A DNA stretch of 64,000 nucleotides from Linanthus parryae. Its lineage: Eukaryota > Streptophyta > Magnoliopsida > Ericales > Polemoniaceae. This document shows, piece by piece, positions 46,080 to 58,300 of this stretch. Each line of letters starts with the position of its first letter. Within the stretch, counting starts at the first letter, position 1. The stretch is from NCBI GenBank assembly GCA_023055425.1, contig JALGPY010000006.1:91671935-91735934 (forward strand), given 5' to 3'. The notes under the pieces are model-generated. The model worked only from the letters and a program-made list of their open reading frames with translations. It had not been told where the DNA came from and made no database searches. Made by a program: the position numbers and the translations under genes.

Positions 46080-47952
46080 ATGAGTAATGTAGGAGATGGT
46101 GGATTCTCACAAGGAAGGGCAGCCAACAAACCTCCATTGTATAGTGGTGACAACTTCATGCACTGGAAGGCATTGATGAAGATGTTCATCGTAGATCAAG
46201 ACATGGAACTATGGTCAATAGTTCAGAATGGTCCTCATGAGTACTACACTACAATTGATGGAGTCAGAAATATCAAGTCTGAGGAAGATCTTTCAGTCAC
46301 TGAACTGGAAAAGGTATCCAAAAATTACAAGGCTATGAATTTTGCTATACTGTGCTTTAAATGCAGATGAGTTCAACAGAGTGTCAAACTGCAAGAGTGC
46401 CAAAGAAGTGTGGGATAAACTGGTGGTGAAATATGAAGGAACCAGCCAAGTTAAGCAAACAAAAATCAACATACTTCTGAGGCAATATGAGTTGTTCAAG
46501 ATGAATTCAGATGAGACCATCAAGGAAATGTTCAAAAGATTCACTGATGTGGTGAACAACCTGGAGTCATTGGGAAAGAAGTTCTCAAATGAAGAGAAGG
46601 TCAGAAAGATTTTGAGAAGTTTGCCAAAATCCAATTGGGAGCCAAAGACAAAAGCCATTGAGGAAGCTCAGGACTTGAGTCTTCTTCAGCTAGATGATCT
46701 ACAAGGAAAGCTGCTCACTCATGAGATGTCCATGAAGGATGTGGATGGTGATTTGAGTGAAAATATCAGGAACCTAGCACTTAAGGCAAAAGACAGTGAA
46801 AAGTCTCAAAGCCTTGAGACTGAGGAGGAACCTGATGATGAAGAGACTTTAGCATTGATCTCCAAGGCCTTGGCCAGGATTCTCAAAAATAAAAGAAACT
46901 CTGGTAACCGGGATTACAACAGAGAGAGATCAAGACCCTCAGGCAGCAAGGATTACAAAGGTAAATCTTCATCACAGTCACATAAAACTAAAGTAATGAA
47001 TTGTTTTGAGTGTGGTGATGCAGATCATTTAGTAAGGGATTGTCCACAAAAGAAGAACATGAACTTTCAGAAGAAGGAAAGTGACAACAGAAGGAAGAAA
47101 GCCATGATGGCTTCTTGGAGTGATTCTGATTCATCAAGTGACTCAGACACAGAAGAAGAGCAAGCAAACTTATGCTTCATGGCAAAGCATAATGAGGAAA
47201 GTTCATCAGACAGACACATTGAAGACATGGTAAAAAATTTACTTGCTAGTCCTTCTGATGTACTTCCTGAAATTCTCAAAAGTATGTTTTTAACTGAGGA
47301 AAGTTATAGAAATGAGATTTCTGCTTTAAAGATTAAGATTCATGAGCAGGTAAAAGAAAACCTGGACCTAGTGTTTTCAAACAAAACTGTTGAAGTTTCT
47401 AAGATAAAGCTGTAAAAAGACTTCAAGGCCTTGGACAGCAGGTTCAAAGTCTTGAAGGCACAGATAAAAGAGGTTGTTGATCAAAACACTCTTTTAACTG
47501 AAAGATATTATGATCTAAAGACTCATTCTGAGAATTTAGAACAACAGATCTGTACTTTGACTGAGAAACTTCAAGAGTCCAAGAAGGTCCTAGCTAGGTT
47601 TACTGGCTCAGAACATAATCTGAATCTCATTCTTGGAGGAAGTCTGAAATCAATGCATAAAAGTGGGATTGGCTATAATCCAAATTTTCCAAAGAAAGGC
47701 CAAACTACTTTTGTCAAATCTGGTAGCAGACATTCTCTAAAATGTCACTACTGTGGAAAAATTGGTCATGTCAGATTAACTTGTCCCTTCAGAAGATCAG
47801 AACCTCACATTATGAGGAATACTTATCCTTATCAGCTTAAGGGACATGTTAGGCAAATTTGGGTTCCAAAAGGAATTAGGCCACCAAATATGGCTGATTC
47901 TGAGTATGACTCAAAGTTCTGCACTTGGTCTAATAGCCTGTTGAGGCAATGA
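46080..47952 (+). pseudogene. Element E gag, nearly intact
   Basis: The ATG at 46080 (MSNVGDGGFSQGRAANKPPL) is the first after the PBS and matches element B. One frameshift lies near 46340; the frame from 46342 then runs to 47952 with a single TAA at 47413-47415. Features: Copia gag core (to ~46700), acidic segment [15 protein letters not shown] (~46800), CCHC knuckle CFECGDADHLVRDC (~47000-47042), a Ser/Asp-rich acidic stretch (~47115-47165), a coiled-coil-like segment (47290-47600) and a second knuckle CHYCGKIGHVRLTC (47743-47785). It ends SNSLLRQ-TGA at 47950-47952. In B the stop is at the same place. Confidence 0.9.
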
Positions 47953-47965
47953 TTTGTTTTTGCAG

Positions 47966-50900
47966 GATGTCACCAAGGCCTTGAAAGATCAGAAATGGAT
48001 ATTAGACAGTGGTTGTTCCAGACATATGAGTGGAAAGAGGTCTCTCTTTACTGAACTTACAGAAAAATGTGGAGGAACAATCACACTTGGTGACAAAGAA
48101 AAATGCAATATCATTGGTATAGGTAGTATTGGTAATGGTTCTACAAATTCTATATCTGATGTTTATCTGGTAGATGGACTTAAGTATAATTTGCTTAATA
48201 TCTCTCAGTTATGTGATAAAGGTTATAAAGTTGTATTTGACAAGGAGAAATGTGTGGTGCAAGATGAGAAATCTGGTGATTGCATACTCACTGCTCCTAG
48301 ATCATATAATCTATATGCTATGAATACTAACAGTGTTGCAGGTGACAAGCTAAAATGCCTCAAGGCCTTGAAGGAAGATTCAAAGCTTTGGCACAGAAAG
48401 CTTGGACATATTAGTATAAATACTTTGAATAAACTCATCTCAAAGGACTTGGTAAGAGGTTTACCATCACAGAAATTTTCAGATGATGAAGTTTGCAAGG
48501 CATGTGTACAAGGTAAACAAACCAGAAGTTCTTTCAAGCCAAAAAACTTTGTAAGTACTTCTAGAACTTTAGAATTGCTGCATATGGACTTGTGTGGTCC
48601 TATGAGAGTTCAGACCCCAAAAGGTAAGAGGTATCTGCTTGTGATAATTGATGATTATTCTAGATTTACTTGGGTGATGTTTATCAGAGACAAAACTGAA
48701 GCTTTATCTGAATTTTCTAGATTGTGCAAAGAGCTTCAAACTTTGAAAAATTTACCTGTTGCATCTATTAGAAGTGATCATGGTAGGGAGTTTTATCAAC
48801 TTGACTTTGATTTGTTTTGTGCAAAGCATGGCATTTCACACAAATTTTCTGCACCTAGAACTCCACAACAAAATGGAGTAGTTGAAAGGAAAATATGACA
48901 CTTGAGGATATGTCCAGAACCATGCTTCTTGAAAGTAATTTGCCAAAGGTTTTATGGGCAGAAGCTGTTAACACTGCCAATTATGTGCTGAATAGATGCT
49001 TGATCAGACCTATTTTGAAAAAGACTCCCTATGAACTGTTTAAAGGGATAAAGCCTACGGTTTCTTATTTTAAGCCCTTTGGTTGTATCTGTTTTGTGCA
49101 TAATAATGGTAGAGACAATCTTGGTAAGTTTGATTCTAGAAGTGATGAAGGTGTATTTCTTGGATATTCTCAAACTAGCAAAACTTATAGAGTTTATAAT
49201 AGAAAAACCAAGATTGTGGAAGAGAGCATTCATGTAATTTTTGATGAAAGTACTAAAGATTCTCTGAGTGAAAGTTTTGCAGATCTAGATTTGAACAAGC
49301 ATGAATCATATGATGATGCTGTGAAAGAAGACAAAAGCAAAGCTAATGTACGGAATCAACCAGCAGAATCTCAAGGCCTTGAACCTCCTGCTGAACCAAA
49401 ATCTCAAAGCCTTGAGACAGAAGCTCAAACTTTCTATGATGCTCCCTCTACTGTTTCAAGGACTCAAAGCCTTGAAGGAGAATACTCCTGGGTACCAAGA
49501 AAGAAGTTTAAGTACCTTGCAGACCATCCAGCTGACAACATTATATCAGATCCATCAACTGGAACACAGACAAGAGGACATCTAAAGAACTTGTGTGCTT
49601 TTAGTGCATTTGTATCTTTGATTGAGCCTAAGAATACCAAGGAAGCTCTGGAAGATGCAGAATGGATTATTGCAATGCAGAGTGAGCTGAATGAGTTTGA
49701 AAGGAACAAGGTTTGGAATATGTTCCCTAAACCTAAAGAGAAATCAGTTATTGGAACTAGATGGGTATTCAGAAACAAACTTGATGAGAATAGCAAAGTG
49801 GTAAGAAATAAAGCCAGATTGGTAGCTCAAGGATATAATCAGGAAGAAGGTATAGATTATGAGGAGACTTTTGCTCCTGTTTCCAGGTTAAAAGCTATTA
49901 GAATACTTCTTGCATTTGCATCTCACAATCACATAAAGCTTTATCAAATGGATGTTAAATGTGCTTTTCTAAATGGATATTTACAAGAAGATGTTTTTGT
50001 AGCACAACCTCCTGGTTTTGAAGATGAAAATTTTTCTAATCATGTTTATAAACTGGATAAAGCTCTTTATGGGTTAAAACAAGCTCCAAGGGCTTGGTAT
50101 GACAGACTTTCAAAATTTTTACTTGAAAACAATTTCAGAAGAGGCTTAGTTGACAAAACTCTTTTCATTAAACACCAACAAAGTGATCTGTTAGTAGTTC
50201 GGATTTATGCAGATGATATATTATTTGGTGCTACTAATGATGCTCTTTCAAAAGAGTTTTCTAGTCTGATGTGCAGGGAGTTTGAGATGAGCCTAATGGG
50301 TGAACTGAATTTCTTTCTTGGACTTCATATATTACAAATGAAGAAATGAATTTTTGTGCATCAAGGAAAGTATACCAATGACTTATTGAATAAGTACAAT
50401 ATGTCACAGTCCAAGGTGCTTAAGACCCCTATGAGTTCATCACTCTCTTTAGACAAAGATTCAACTGGCAAGAGTGTGAATCAGAAGGAATACAGAGGTA
50501 TGATTGGGTCACTGTTATATTTAACTGCTAGTAGACCTGATATTATGTTCAGTGTCTGTATGTGTGCTAGATTTCAAGCAAATCCTAAGGAAATTCATCT
50601 AACTGCAGTTAAAAGAATTTTTAGACATGTGAATGGAACCAGAGACTTAGGGCTTTGGTATCCAAGAAGATCTAATTTTATGTTGAGTGGCTATTCAGAT
50701 GCAGATTTTGCAGGATATAAAGTAGACAGGAAAAGTACTTCTGGATGCTGTTAATTTCTTGGATCTTCATTGATCAGTTGGCATTCTAAAAAGCAAAATT
50801 CTGTAGCAATATCAACTGCAGAAGCTGAATATATTGCAGTTCACAAGTGTTATGGATTGCTCAGCAACTTAGAGATCTTGGCTACAACTTCAGAAATGTG

Positions 50901-51146
50901 CCAATTCATTGTGACAATACAAGTGCTATTTCAATCTCTAAGAATCCAGTTTAACACTCAAGGACAAAGCACATAGATGTGAGACATCATTTCCTTAGAG
51001 ATCATGCAGAACAAGGTGATGTTGTTTTAAATTTTATTTCTACTTCAATGCAGATTGCTGATATTTTCACTAAACCTTTGCCAGATGATAGGTTTTTATC
51101 TCTAAGGCTTGAACTGGGGATGTTAAACAAGGATGCATTGGTTTAG
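47966..51146 (+). pseudogene. Element E pol (PR-INT-RT-RH), lightly damaged
   Basis: The start was set after the TTTTTGCAG at 47965, in the +1 frame relative to gag. Protease WILDSGCSRHM (~47995); integrase LWHRKLGHIS (48385), MDLCGPM (~48586), RSDHGREF (~48771), [11 protein letters not shown] (~48859); [13 protein letters not shown] (~49747), [11 protein letters not shown] (~49948), [13 protein letters not shown] (~50068), YADDILF (50206-50226); RNase H STAEAEYIA (~50812), HIDVRHHFLRD, ADIFTKPL. Damage: a one-base loss at ~48892, TGA at 50347-50349, TAA at 50752-50754 and a short deletion near 50840. The region is otherwise continuous. It ends at TAG 51144-51146. Confidence 0.92.
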
Positions 51147-51606
51147 GGGGAGTATTAGTACCTATATGTGTTTATGTGCTGGAATCTCAAAGCCTCGAGA
51201 TTATACTTTCTGAAGCCTTGAAAGTATAACTCAAAGCTTTGAAGTTTCTCAAACTGCAGAAAATCTCAAGGCCTTGAGATTGTTCTCCAGGTCTTGATAA
51301 TATCTGTATTTATTTTATTTTATTTTTAAAAAAATTGGATCATCAAATATTATATCTTATCTTTTTAGATAACTGTATAATATTTGAATTACTCAGAGAT
51401 TTTCTAAAATATTCCAAAAAAAATTTTCAAGATTCTATTTTTGCATGTTGATATTGCAGAGTCCTTTTATGACTCATCCTTTTCAACCTACTTAAGCTGA
51501 AAGTCAGGGCTTTTTCTTCTCATTCTTTTCCAATTTTTCGCGACTCTACTCTCTCTCTCTCAATTCCTCTCAATCACATTCTCTTCTCAAAACCGTAAAC
51601 CCTAAA
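51147..51606 (+). other. Spacer between pol and third ORF of element E
   Basis: This starts with GGGGGAG after the pol stop and contains several CTCAAGGCCTTGAG-type motifs (51184, 51230, 51263). A CCTACTTAAGCTG block (~51488) and a short CT run (~51550) match element B. How the downstream ORF is expressed is not evident. Confidence 0.55.
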
Positions 51607-53374
51607 ATGGAGCGCAAATCAGCCAGAATTCAGCAACAGGGAAAGCCCTCTGGCAGATCCAAGAAGAGAGCAAACAAGAAGGAGAAGATAGTGATTTCTG
51701 ATTCAGATTCAGAATATACTCAAAGCTTGCATGAGGATACCCCTCCTGGAAAGAAGTCAAGGACAAAGAAGGGAGATGAAGGCTCAAGTGTTGATCCACA
51801 ACAAGAGACTCAGGGTGGTGATCAACCTAGGTCAGAGAAGAAGAAAGGGGGAGAAAAGAAAAAGACTGCTGAAGAGGAAAACAGGAAATCAACTCAGGAA
51901 AGCCAGAAGAAACCAACTGAAGGAGGACAAGAAAAGACTAAACCCTCTGAGAAAAAGACAGGGTTAAGCAAGTTGCTGCTGCAACTAAGAAATGATATCA
52001 AGGTAAGAATGTACTTCCCACTGAGTGGTTTGTTAGTTCTGAAGTTAGAACTGTTTGGATGCAAGGATATGCATCATCTAAGGTAGCTTTCTGTATCATG
52101 ATTTATGATGAGTTACTGGATAAAATGGACATAGAATGCATGAGAAAGTTGAGGGAAACTGCTGTTTGGAAAGTTCTAAATCCTAGTTCAAAGGCTTATC
52201 CTAGGTTAACTAGGTTATTTTATCTGAACTTGGTGTCTGAAGGTGATGATAGAATGGTATTAACTTCTAAAGTGGCTGGTGTGGATTTGAGGTTAGATCA
52301 TAGGACTTTTGCCAAAGTCTTGGGCATTCCTAGAAAATACAATGTTGGAGATTATCCTGATAGGAAGGAGTGTCTGGATAAGGCAAAGGAGATGTTCTTT
52401 ATTGAAGGTGTTCCCTCTGGTCCAAAGCAGTTGACACACTCTGTGCTCAACTGTGAAGCCAAAATTGTGTTTATATTCTGACGAGAAGTGTAGTTCCCAG
52501 GGAGAACTCAAGAGAGTTGGTAACTGATAAAGTTCTGATTTTGATGTATCTGATATCTCAAGGGTTTGAGATAGATTTGCCAACAGTTGTTATGGAGCAT
52601 ATGATTTATTGTGCAACCAGGACTAGAAACCATCCTCTTCCATATGCTAACATGTTACCTCTTTTCTTTAAATAATTTTATGTGCCTGTGAAAGTAGAGG
52701 AAAAAATTACTGGAGGTTTTGGGTTGATAGATTAGACTGCACTTCAGAGGATTGGGGTTGTTCAGACTGGGAAAGGGCATTGGAAATTTTATTCTGATTT
52801 GTCAAAGGAAGAACTTGCTGAGAAGGAGTTTGTGAAGCCTAAGGGGACTGCATCTGGGAAAGGACAAGCCAATGAGGATTACTCTCTGCTGGTTGAGAAG
52901 TTAGAAGATCAGCAGCTTGAGATTGAAGATCTCAGACAAAGGTTGTTTGACCTGTCAACTGAATTTAACCAGTTCAAGGGCTTGATGAATGTTATGAATG
53001 GGAAGCTGGATGCTGTCATCAAGGGCTTGAATCTGGAGAAGATACCTTCTTCTACTAGTCATGACACCAGTGTAGATTCAGAAGAGAAGCTGAGAGATTT
53101 TCTGAAGAAGAAGAAGAAGCCAATTCCAGTAGTGCTAGCTTCAAAAGATATGTTTGAACAAAATGACGAAAAAGATGCTGGTGAAGACACAGGTGTTGAT
53201 GCAGCTACAGAGGTAGATTCAATACAGGCTAAGAAGAAAGTGGATGAGATAATCCAAGAAGTGGTTGCTGAATTTGAAGCTGAACAAGAAGGTAATCAGT
53301 CTGCAGAATATGCTGCAAGTGAGGAAGAAATTGGAGAAGGCTCAGAGAAAGGCCATACATCAAAGAAGAAGTGA
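51607..53374 (+). pseudogene. Element E third ORF (plant-transposon-like domain, coiled coil)
   Basis: The ATG at 51607 starts MERKSARIQQQGKPSGRSKK. Layout: Lys/Glu/Ser-rich N-terminal region (to ~51960); a domain from ~52040 with MQGYASSKVAFCIMIYDELL, NPSSKAYPRLTRLFYLNL, TSKVAGVDLRLDHRTFAKVL; a region ending near 52790; a coiled-coil-like segment (~52880-53040, LEDQQLEIEDLRQRLFDL); a short Lys run; an acidic tail to 53374. The domain resembles the putative plant transposon protein family (Transposase_32-like), by memory only. Breaks: a frameshift near 52040, another near 52480, and stops near 52672 and 52735. No signal peptide or membrane helix was seen, so an envelope role is unsupported. 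Confidence 0.72.
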
Positions 53375-53675
53375 AGATCAGAGACTGCCAAAGCCTTGAC
53401 CCTCTATCTCATTCTCTTCTATCTTTTCTGTCTCAAGGCCTTGACTTTTTAGCTAAATTTTTGTTTTAAGTTTATTTTCAGACTCTGAGTAATGATCCTA
53501 CATTTCTTCAACCTTATTTGATGAAAGTAAAAAACGGGGAGAAGTAATGTGGTATTTGTGTTTTGTTTGCAGTATTTGGACTAGTAATAATAAGAATGCC
53601 TAGTTGTTTCTGGTGAATTTTTATTTCTGTGGTATTTTGTAATGTTTATTCTCACTGGTTATCTGTTTGGGTTCA

Positions 53676-53746
<71 letters not shown>

Positions 53747-53837
53747 ATCTGAAAATTTTGGTTATTTAATTTTTGAATATGAGTGACAGGATGATCTATA
53801 CAAGACTGTAGGTTTTGTCTTTCATCAAGGGGGAGAT
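53375..53837 (+). other. 3' noncoding region of element E
   Basis: This contains CTCAAGGCCTTGA (53432), a purine-rich AAAAACGGGGAGAAG (~53530), a TA microsatellite and the polypurine tract AAGGGGGAGAT next to the 3' LTR (53827-53837). Confidence 0.8.
53677..53743 (+). repeat. TA microsatellite
   Basis: About 67 bp of TA dinucleotides in the 3' noncoding region of element E. Confidence 0.95.
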
Positions 53838-55341
53838 TGTTGAGTCAAGATCCCTGAATGTGGTTTGGCTGGTAATTGTTTTGAGTGATGAAAGACAAAA
53901 GGCTAAGACATAAGCAGCAGAGCATATCAGCTATCTCAAGGCCTTGAGATTGACTGAACTTCAAAGCCTTGAGTTATTCTATTCTGCTACATGTTCTAAC
54001 ATTTCTCTGTTGCAGATTGGATATCTGATTATGCAAATCAGTGGTTTACTGCATATACTTTTGGATTATGCCAGTTATATATCTAACACAATTGCAGATG
54101 ATCAGAACAGGAAGAATCAAAGTTATCTGGGTTTAACTTTGAAATTCTGAGAAGCATGTTCAGAGCTCCAAGGCCTTGAGATGTGCCTTGAGCTGTTGAC
54201 ATTTTTTACAGAACTTTGTTGATTCTTTCTTGCAGTTTATGATTCTTAGTATTGAGATTATTTACTCACTTATAAGTGTCTTAAACTTGTTTTTCATGAT
54301 TCATATGTTTTAGAAGATATACATGTTATTGTTCTAAGTTTGTTAAACAGTTTTATCAGAAACTGTATAACCAAACAGTCATAGTACTGTTAGCTTTCTG
54401 GATTTTGTTGTTGTTATGTTTCAATGCTGTTGCAGAGTTGTTAAATGTGCAGAAGCAATCTCACCAAACTCCAACGGATATCCACTTGAAGCTGTTTGAA
54501 TTTCAGTTGAAAACAGAAGGAGGATTTGTAGGAACTGAGATCCTAAAATCTCTCAATCAGTTGCAGCTGTGGATAAAAGAGACTGGTTTGAATTTTAAAG
54601 ATATAGAGGCTTGCAGAATACTCTGAGAGGTGTGACAAAATCGTGGGAAATCATCCATTCATACACACAATCATTCAAGCTTCATTCCAGACTTCTGAAG
54701 ATCAAATCAATCCAGTTTTCCAGAAGAACACTTCCAGGCTTCAACAACTTATCTTCATGCTGTGTTCTTCACTTGTACTTCCATCTGTGTATCTCTAGAT
54801 TATCTTAAATCTCACTTAACCTAGTGGTTGGTTGTTCAAGTGAACAACAAGAGGTTCTTGTTAGCTCAATAGTTAGTAGCTGGAACTAGATAGGTTTGGA
54901 ACCTCAAGCTGTATAGGTGTAAGAGAAATCACTTAGGCTTGAAGATCCAGGGCTGTTTCTGTGTGAGTAATAAGAAGTGTTTGCCCAATCCTGGTGGGAT
55001 TAGATCCCTCAGGCAGAGATTAGGTCCATTGGGACTGAATTCTGTAAATTGCTTTGTGTTCTTTACTTTACAGTTTGATTATTATCTGCTGCACACAACT
55101 CATATGAAACTAGGGTTCAAAAGCTGTTTAGAATTGTTTACAGCTCAAGGCCTTGAAGCTTACTATTTTGCCTTTGTAAGTTTCAGACAGTTTACTAAAA
55201 TCTCAAGGCCTTGAGATTTGAGTTTCACACAAAGTCTTTCTGTTAAATTTTAAGTTTTGAAAAAAGTTTCCATATTCTATTCAACCCCCCCTCCTTCTAG
55301 AGTATTTATGTCCTGTATTTAGTGTACATTACACACTTTCA
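53838..55341 (+). repeat. 3' LTR of element E
   Basis: 1504 bp, TGTTGAGTCAAG to ACACTTTCA, same length as the 5' LTR with a few dozen substitutions. Followed by AGTTC, the right TSD copy. Confidence 0.96.
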
Positions 55342-55346
55342 AGTTC

Positions 55347-58300
55347 CAACTACTTAAGGCTCCTGCTCTCAAGATTGGAGATTACCGTTAAAATCGTCAT
55401 GTTCTAGGGATGCAACTCAATACGGCTTTTATTCAATCTTGGACAGAGATCATCACCTGTGCCCAGAGCTGATCTTGGGAAAGAAGCCGGAGATCATGAA
55501 GAAAGATTCCTACAATGCGAGAAAGACTTACGCCACCAAGTTTAACAAGGCAATTTTGAACATCTTTGAACGCGCGATATGGGTTCTTTCTTTGAATCGG
55601 CGGTAAGTATATGTGATGCTAAATTCTTTCTATGTTACAGTGCTGCTTCCAGAGATACGCGCCTGGAGATCGAAGTGCCGGATTTGCTGATATCTTGCGC
55701 TGGAGGGTTGGAGCCAACATTGATTTTGAACCTGAACTGTCGATGTCCCAAGAAGTCCAGGATCATATCTGGAACGCTCTTTCGAACTTCATTGTATCGA
55801 TCACGGATGCTGACAAAAATCCGAAGAAGAAGAAAGCTTCTGCTGAACCCTCAACGGATTCGACAAATGCTGTCATATTGAAGCCGGTGAAGCGACCAAG
55901 GACCAATCCTCCTTCAAGGAATCCATCCCCCGAAGAGAGAGTGGTCGGAGGAAGAGGCAAAGCTGCTGAGTGGGAAACAGGGAACTTCGTGGAGTTCAAC
56001 CCTGATACGTCTTTTTCCATGAGCAAAGGTAGAAATATTGTGTTTTCATCAGTCTTCCAGTAATGCAGTTCATTTTATGTATATGCCACAGATAGAGAGG
56101 ATTATGAGGAGGAATTCGAAGGCTTTACTGAAGAAGAGGCAATTGCAGAGTCGAAAGCCATGGCTGGAGAAAGAGCCAGAAACAAAAAGTTGGAAGAAGA
56201 TTTCCAAATCCAGGCGGCTCTGCAGAAGAGCCTTCAAGATCAAAGGCAACACTCACGCTCGACTGGTTGTCAGATGCAGCGAGCACGTGAGAACTTCCAT
56301 GCTCTCGTTGGTGATGAGGATGAAGAAGGTACCATTTTCAAATTTTATTTATCACACCAAGAACTTATCTTGCGCGCATTAAACCATGGGGGTGTCTAAA
56401 AGTGATATTCGCAAATGGTTAGTAGATCAATGTGGAGATGCCTCAGGTAAATCTACTTCCTTAGCACTACCATGCTCCACTTTACCATCTTCAAATAATG
56501 ATAGTGTTTCACTCACATAGTAACAATATTTCGCACCCAATCAGGTCATGAAAAATTAAAAGGGATTGATGATAACCTTTGCGCATATATCTCATATGAA
56601 AGTGGAGGTCTTTTTTCGTCGCAACTCTCTAAGTTTTGGTAGCATGCTTCCTTCAACTTAAATTAACTGTGAATTTTACCTTTGACAGAAACAAAGCCAT
56701 TGATAAGAAGATCCCGCCGTCTTTGGAGTGTTGTGGTTTGCGTCTCTGAAACTCCTAATGATGCAACCATGGAAGAGCCAACCAAGCGATCCTCTGGGGA
56801 GGCTCGAACAGTCGAGGATGGAGCTGGTTTCGGGGGGAACGACTCGATTTCATCGTCGAGCAAGAGAAGGAGAAAGAAGAGAACCTTCTACAGTGGCAAG
56901 ATAAGGGTACTGCAAATGCTAATCAGGGCACATCTCGTTAAGGAGCAGTCATTTTTCCCCCAGAAGCTGATTCAGGTGTTGCTCGCGATGCCCCTATTGA
57001 AACTCCCAAGCAAACTGATGCTCAACCGGAAGTAAGTGTTGCTCATGAGGTTCCCTCATGTGTTGCTTTTGAGGCTCCCTCAAGTGTTTCTCCCGCAGCT
57101 GTCTTGTTCGTAGGAGCTCCTCTTGGAGAGGCCTAGAGAACTGAAGCTCCTCAAGGAATTACTTTGACTCACGCGACTCCAGTTATGCCAGAAGTTCTGG
57201 GAACTCAGCTCAATGTCGCGTCTGAATTTGCTGCACCGTCTAATGAAAGAAGAATGGAGCATTAGTCAAATTCAAGCAGCGGTGCGCCGGATCAAGACAT
57301 GGCAGACGCTCAGCCGCCAATGGCTCCATAAATCAACATTGTTGTGGCTCATGGAACGCAAGTCAATGTCGCATCTGAGAATGTGCTAGTAGTTCCAGAG
57401 TCCACACCAAGTTTGGTTGAGGCAAGCAATGAAGGGGGTAAGAACGCGATCATGGATAAGACTTCTCCGGATGCAACCTCAAAGACAAACACTCTAGTGG
57501 CCGCGACTGAGATGCCAGCAAGAATTACTCCGACCGTGAAAAATCCAAACACCTCGAGGAATGTTGTATCTTTAGAGGGTGTTAGTGAGAATTTGTCGCT
57601 TTATGGTATGGTTGATGGAAAATCTCATGATGGGGATGGATCATCTGGTCCTGATCTGGAAGCACTTTTTGCTCCGAATCCTTGGGGAGACTAGTCTACT
57701 TCGGCTCTTGAGGCTATCGAGGCTGAAGAACAATGTGTTATCCCTACAGGATACTTCGCGAGAAGCCCTCGCTGATTAGCGATTAGCTGAGGCCGAAGCT
57801 TCCAACAGTGCTCTAGCAGCGAACCCCATTCCTTCCTTACGCGAAATAGTTGGGGGCACTGGTAATTCTTTTTACTTTTAACAAGTGTGAAATTATAACA
57901 AGGCATGTACCATCATTTATTTTGAAAATTCACAAGCGCCTTTTGAAAATGCATGCATCGAGCAGTCGTCTCTGAAGTGGCTCATGAAAATGCGCGTCTC
58001 ATATCCCAAGACTTGTTCCAGAGAGATGGAATTGCCTGCTAAAGATAGAAAAGATCTCCTCACTGAGATATCACATCTTATGGAAAAGATGGGCAAGACC
58101 ACGCCTGCCACTATCTCCTTCACAAATGCGCAACATTTCTTTACAAGTGTGCAAGGCGTTCATCATGTTTCACACAACCGACTCAACTTTTATTTTCTCG
58201 TCCAAAGGTTGAAGAGAATTAGCAACTCCATCAGGCTACATTTTGGTTTCGAAAATTATCACTTGGAATGCGCCCAACTTTGCACCCAAAGAGAAGTAAT

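Larger units (their letters stand above)
44525..55341 (+). mobile_element. Element E: SIRE-like Ty1/Copia retrotransposon with a third ORF
   Basis: A 10,817-bp element with two 1504-bp LTRs, PBS, gag, pol, third ORF and polypurine tract. Flanks are ACTTC on the left and AGTTC on the right, a 5-bp TSD with one mismatch. LTRs differ by roughly 2-3% by eye. It is related to B throughout, with the same ORF order and leader blocks, but is much less decayed. It is inserted in the PMD-like antisense ORF of element D. Confidence 0.95.

Noticed and set aside
51607..53374. Envelope gene in the SIRE elements
   Set aside because: No signal peptide, membrane helix or cleavage site is visible; the domain looks like a plant transposon protein, so the env label was not used.
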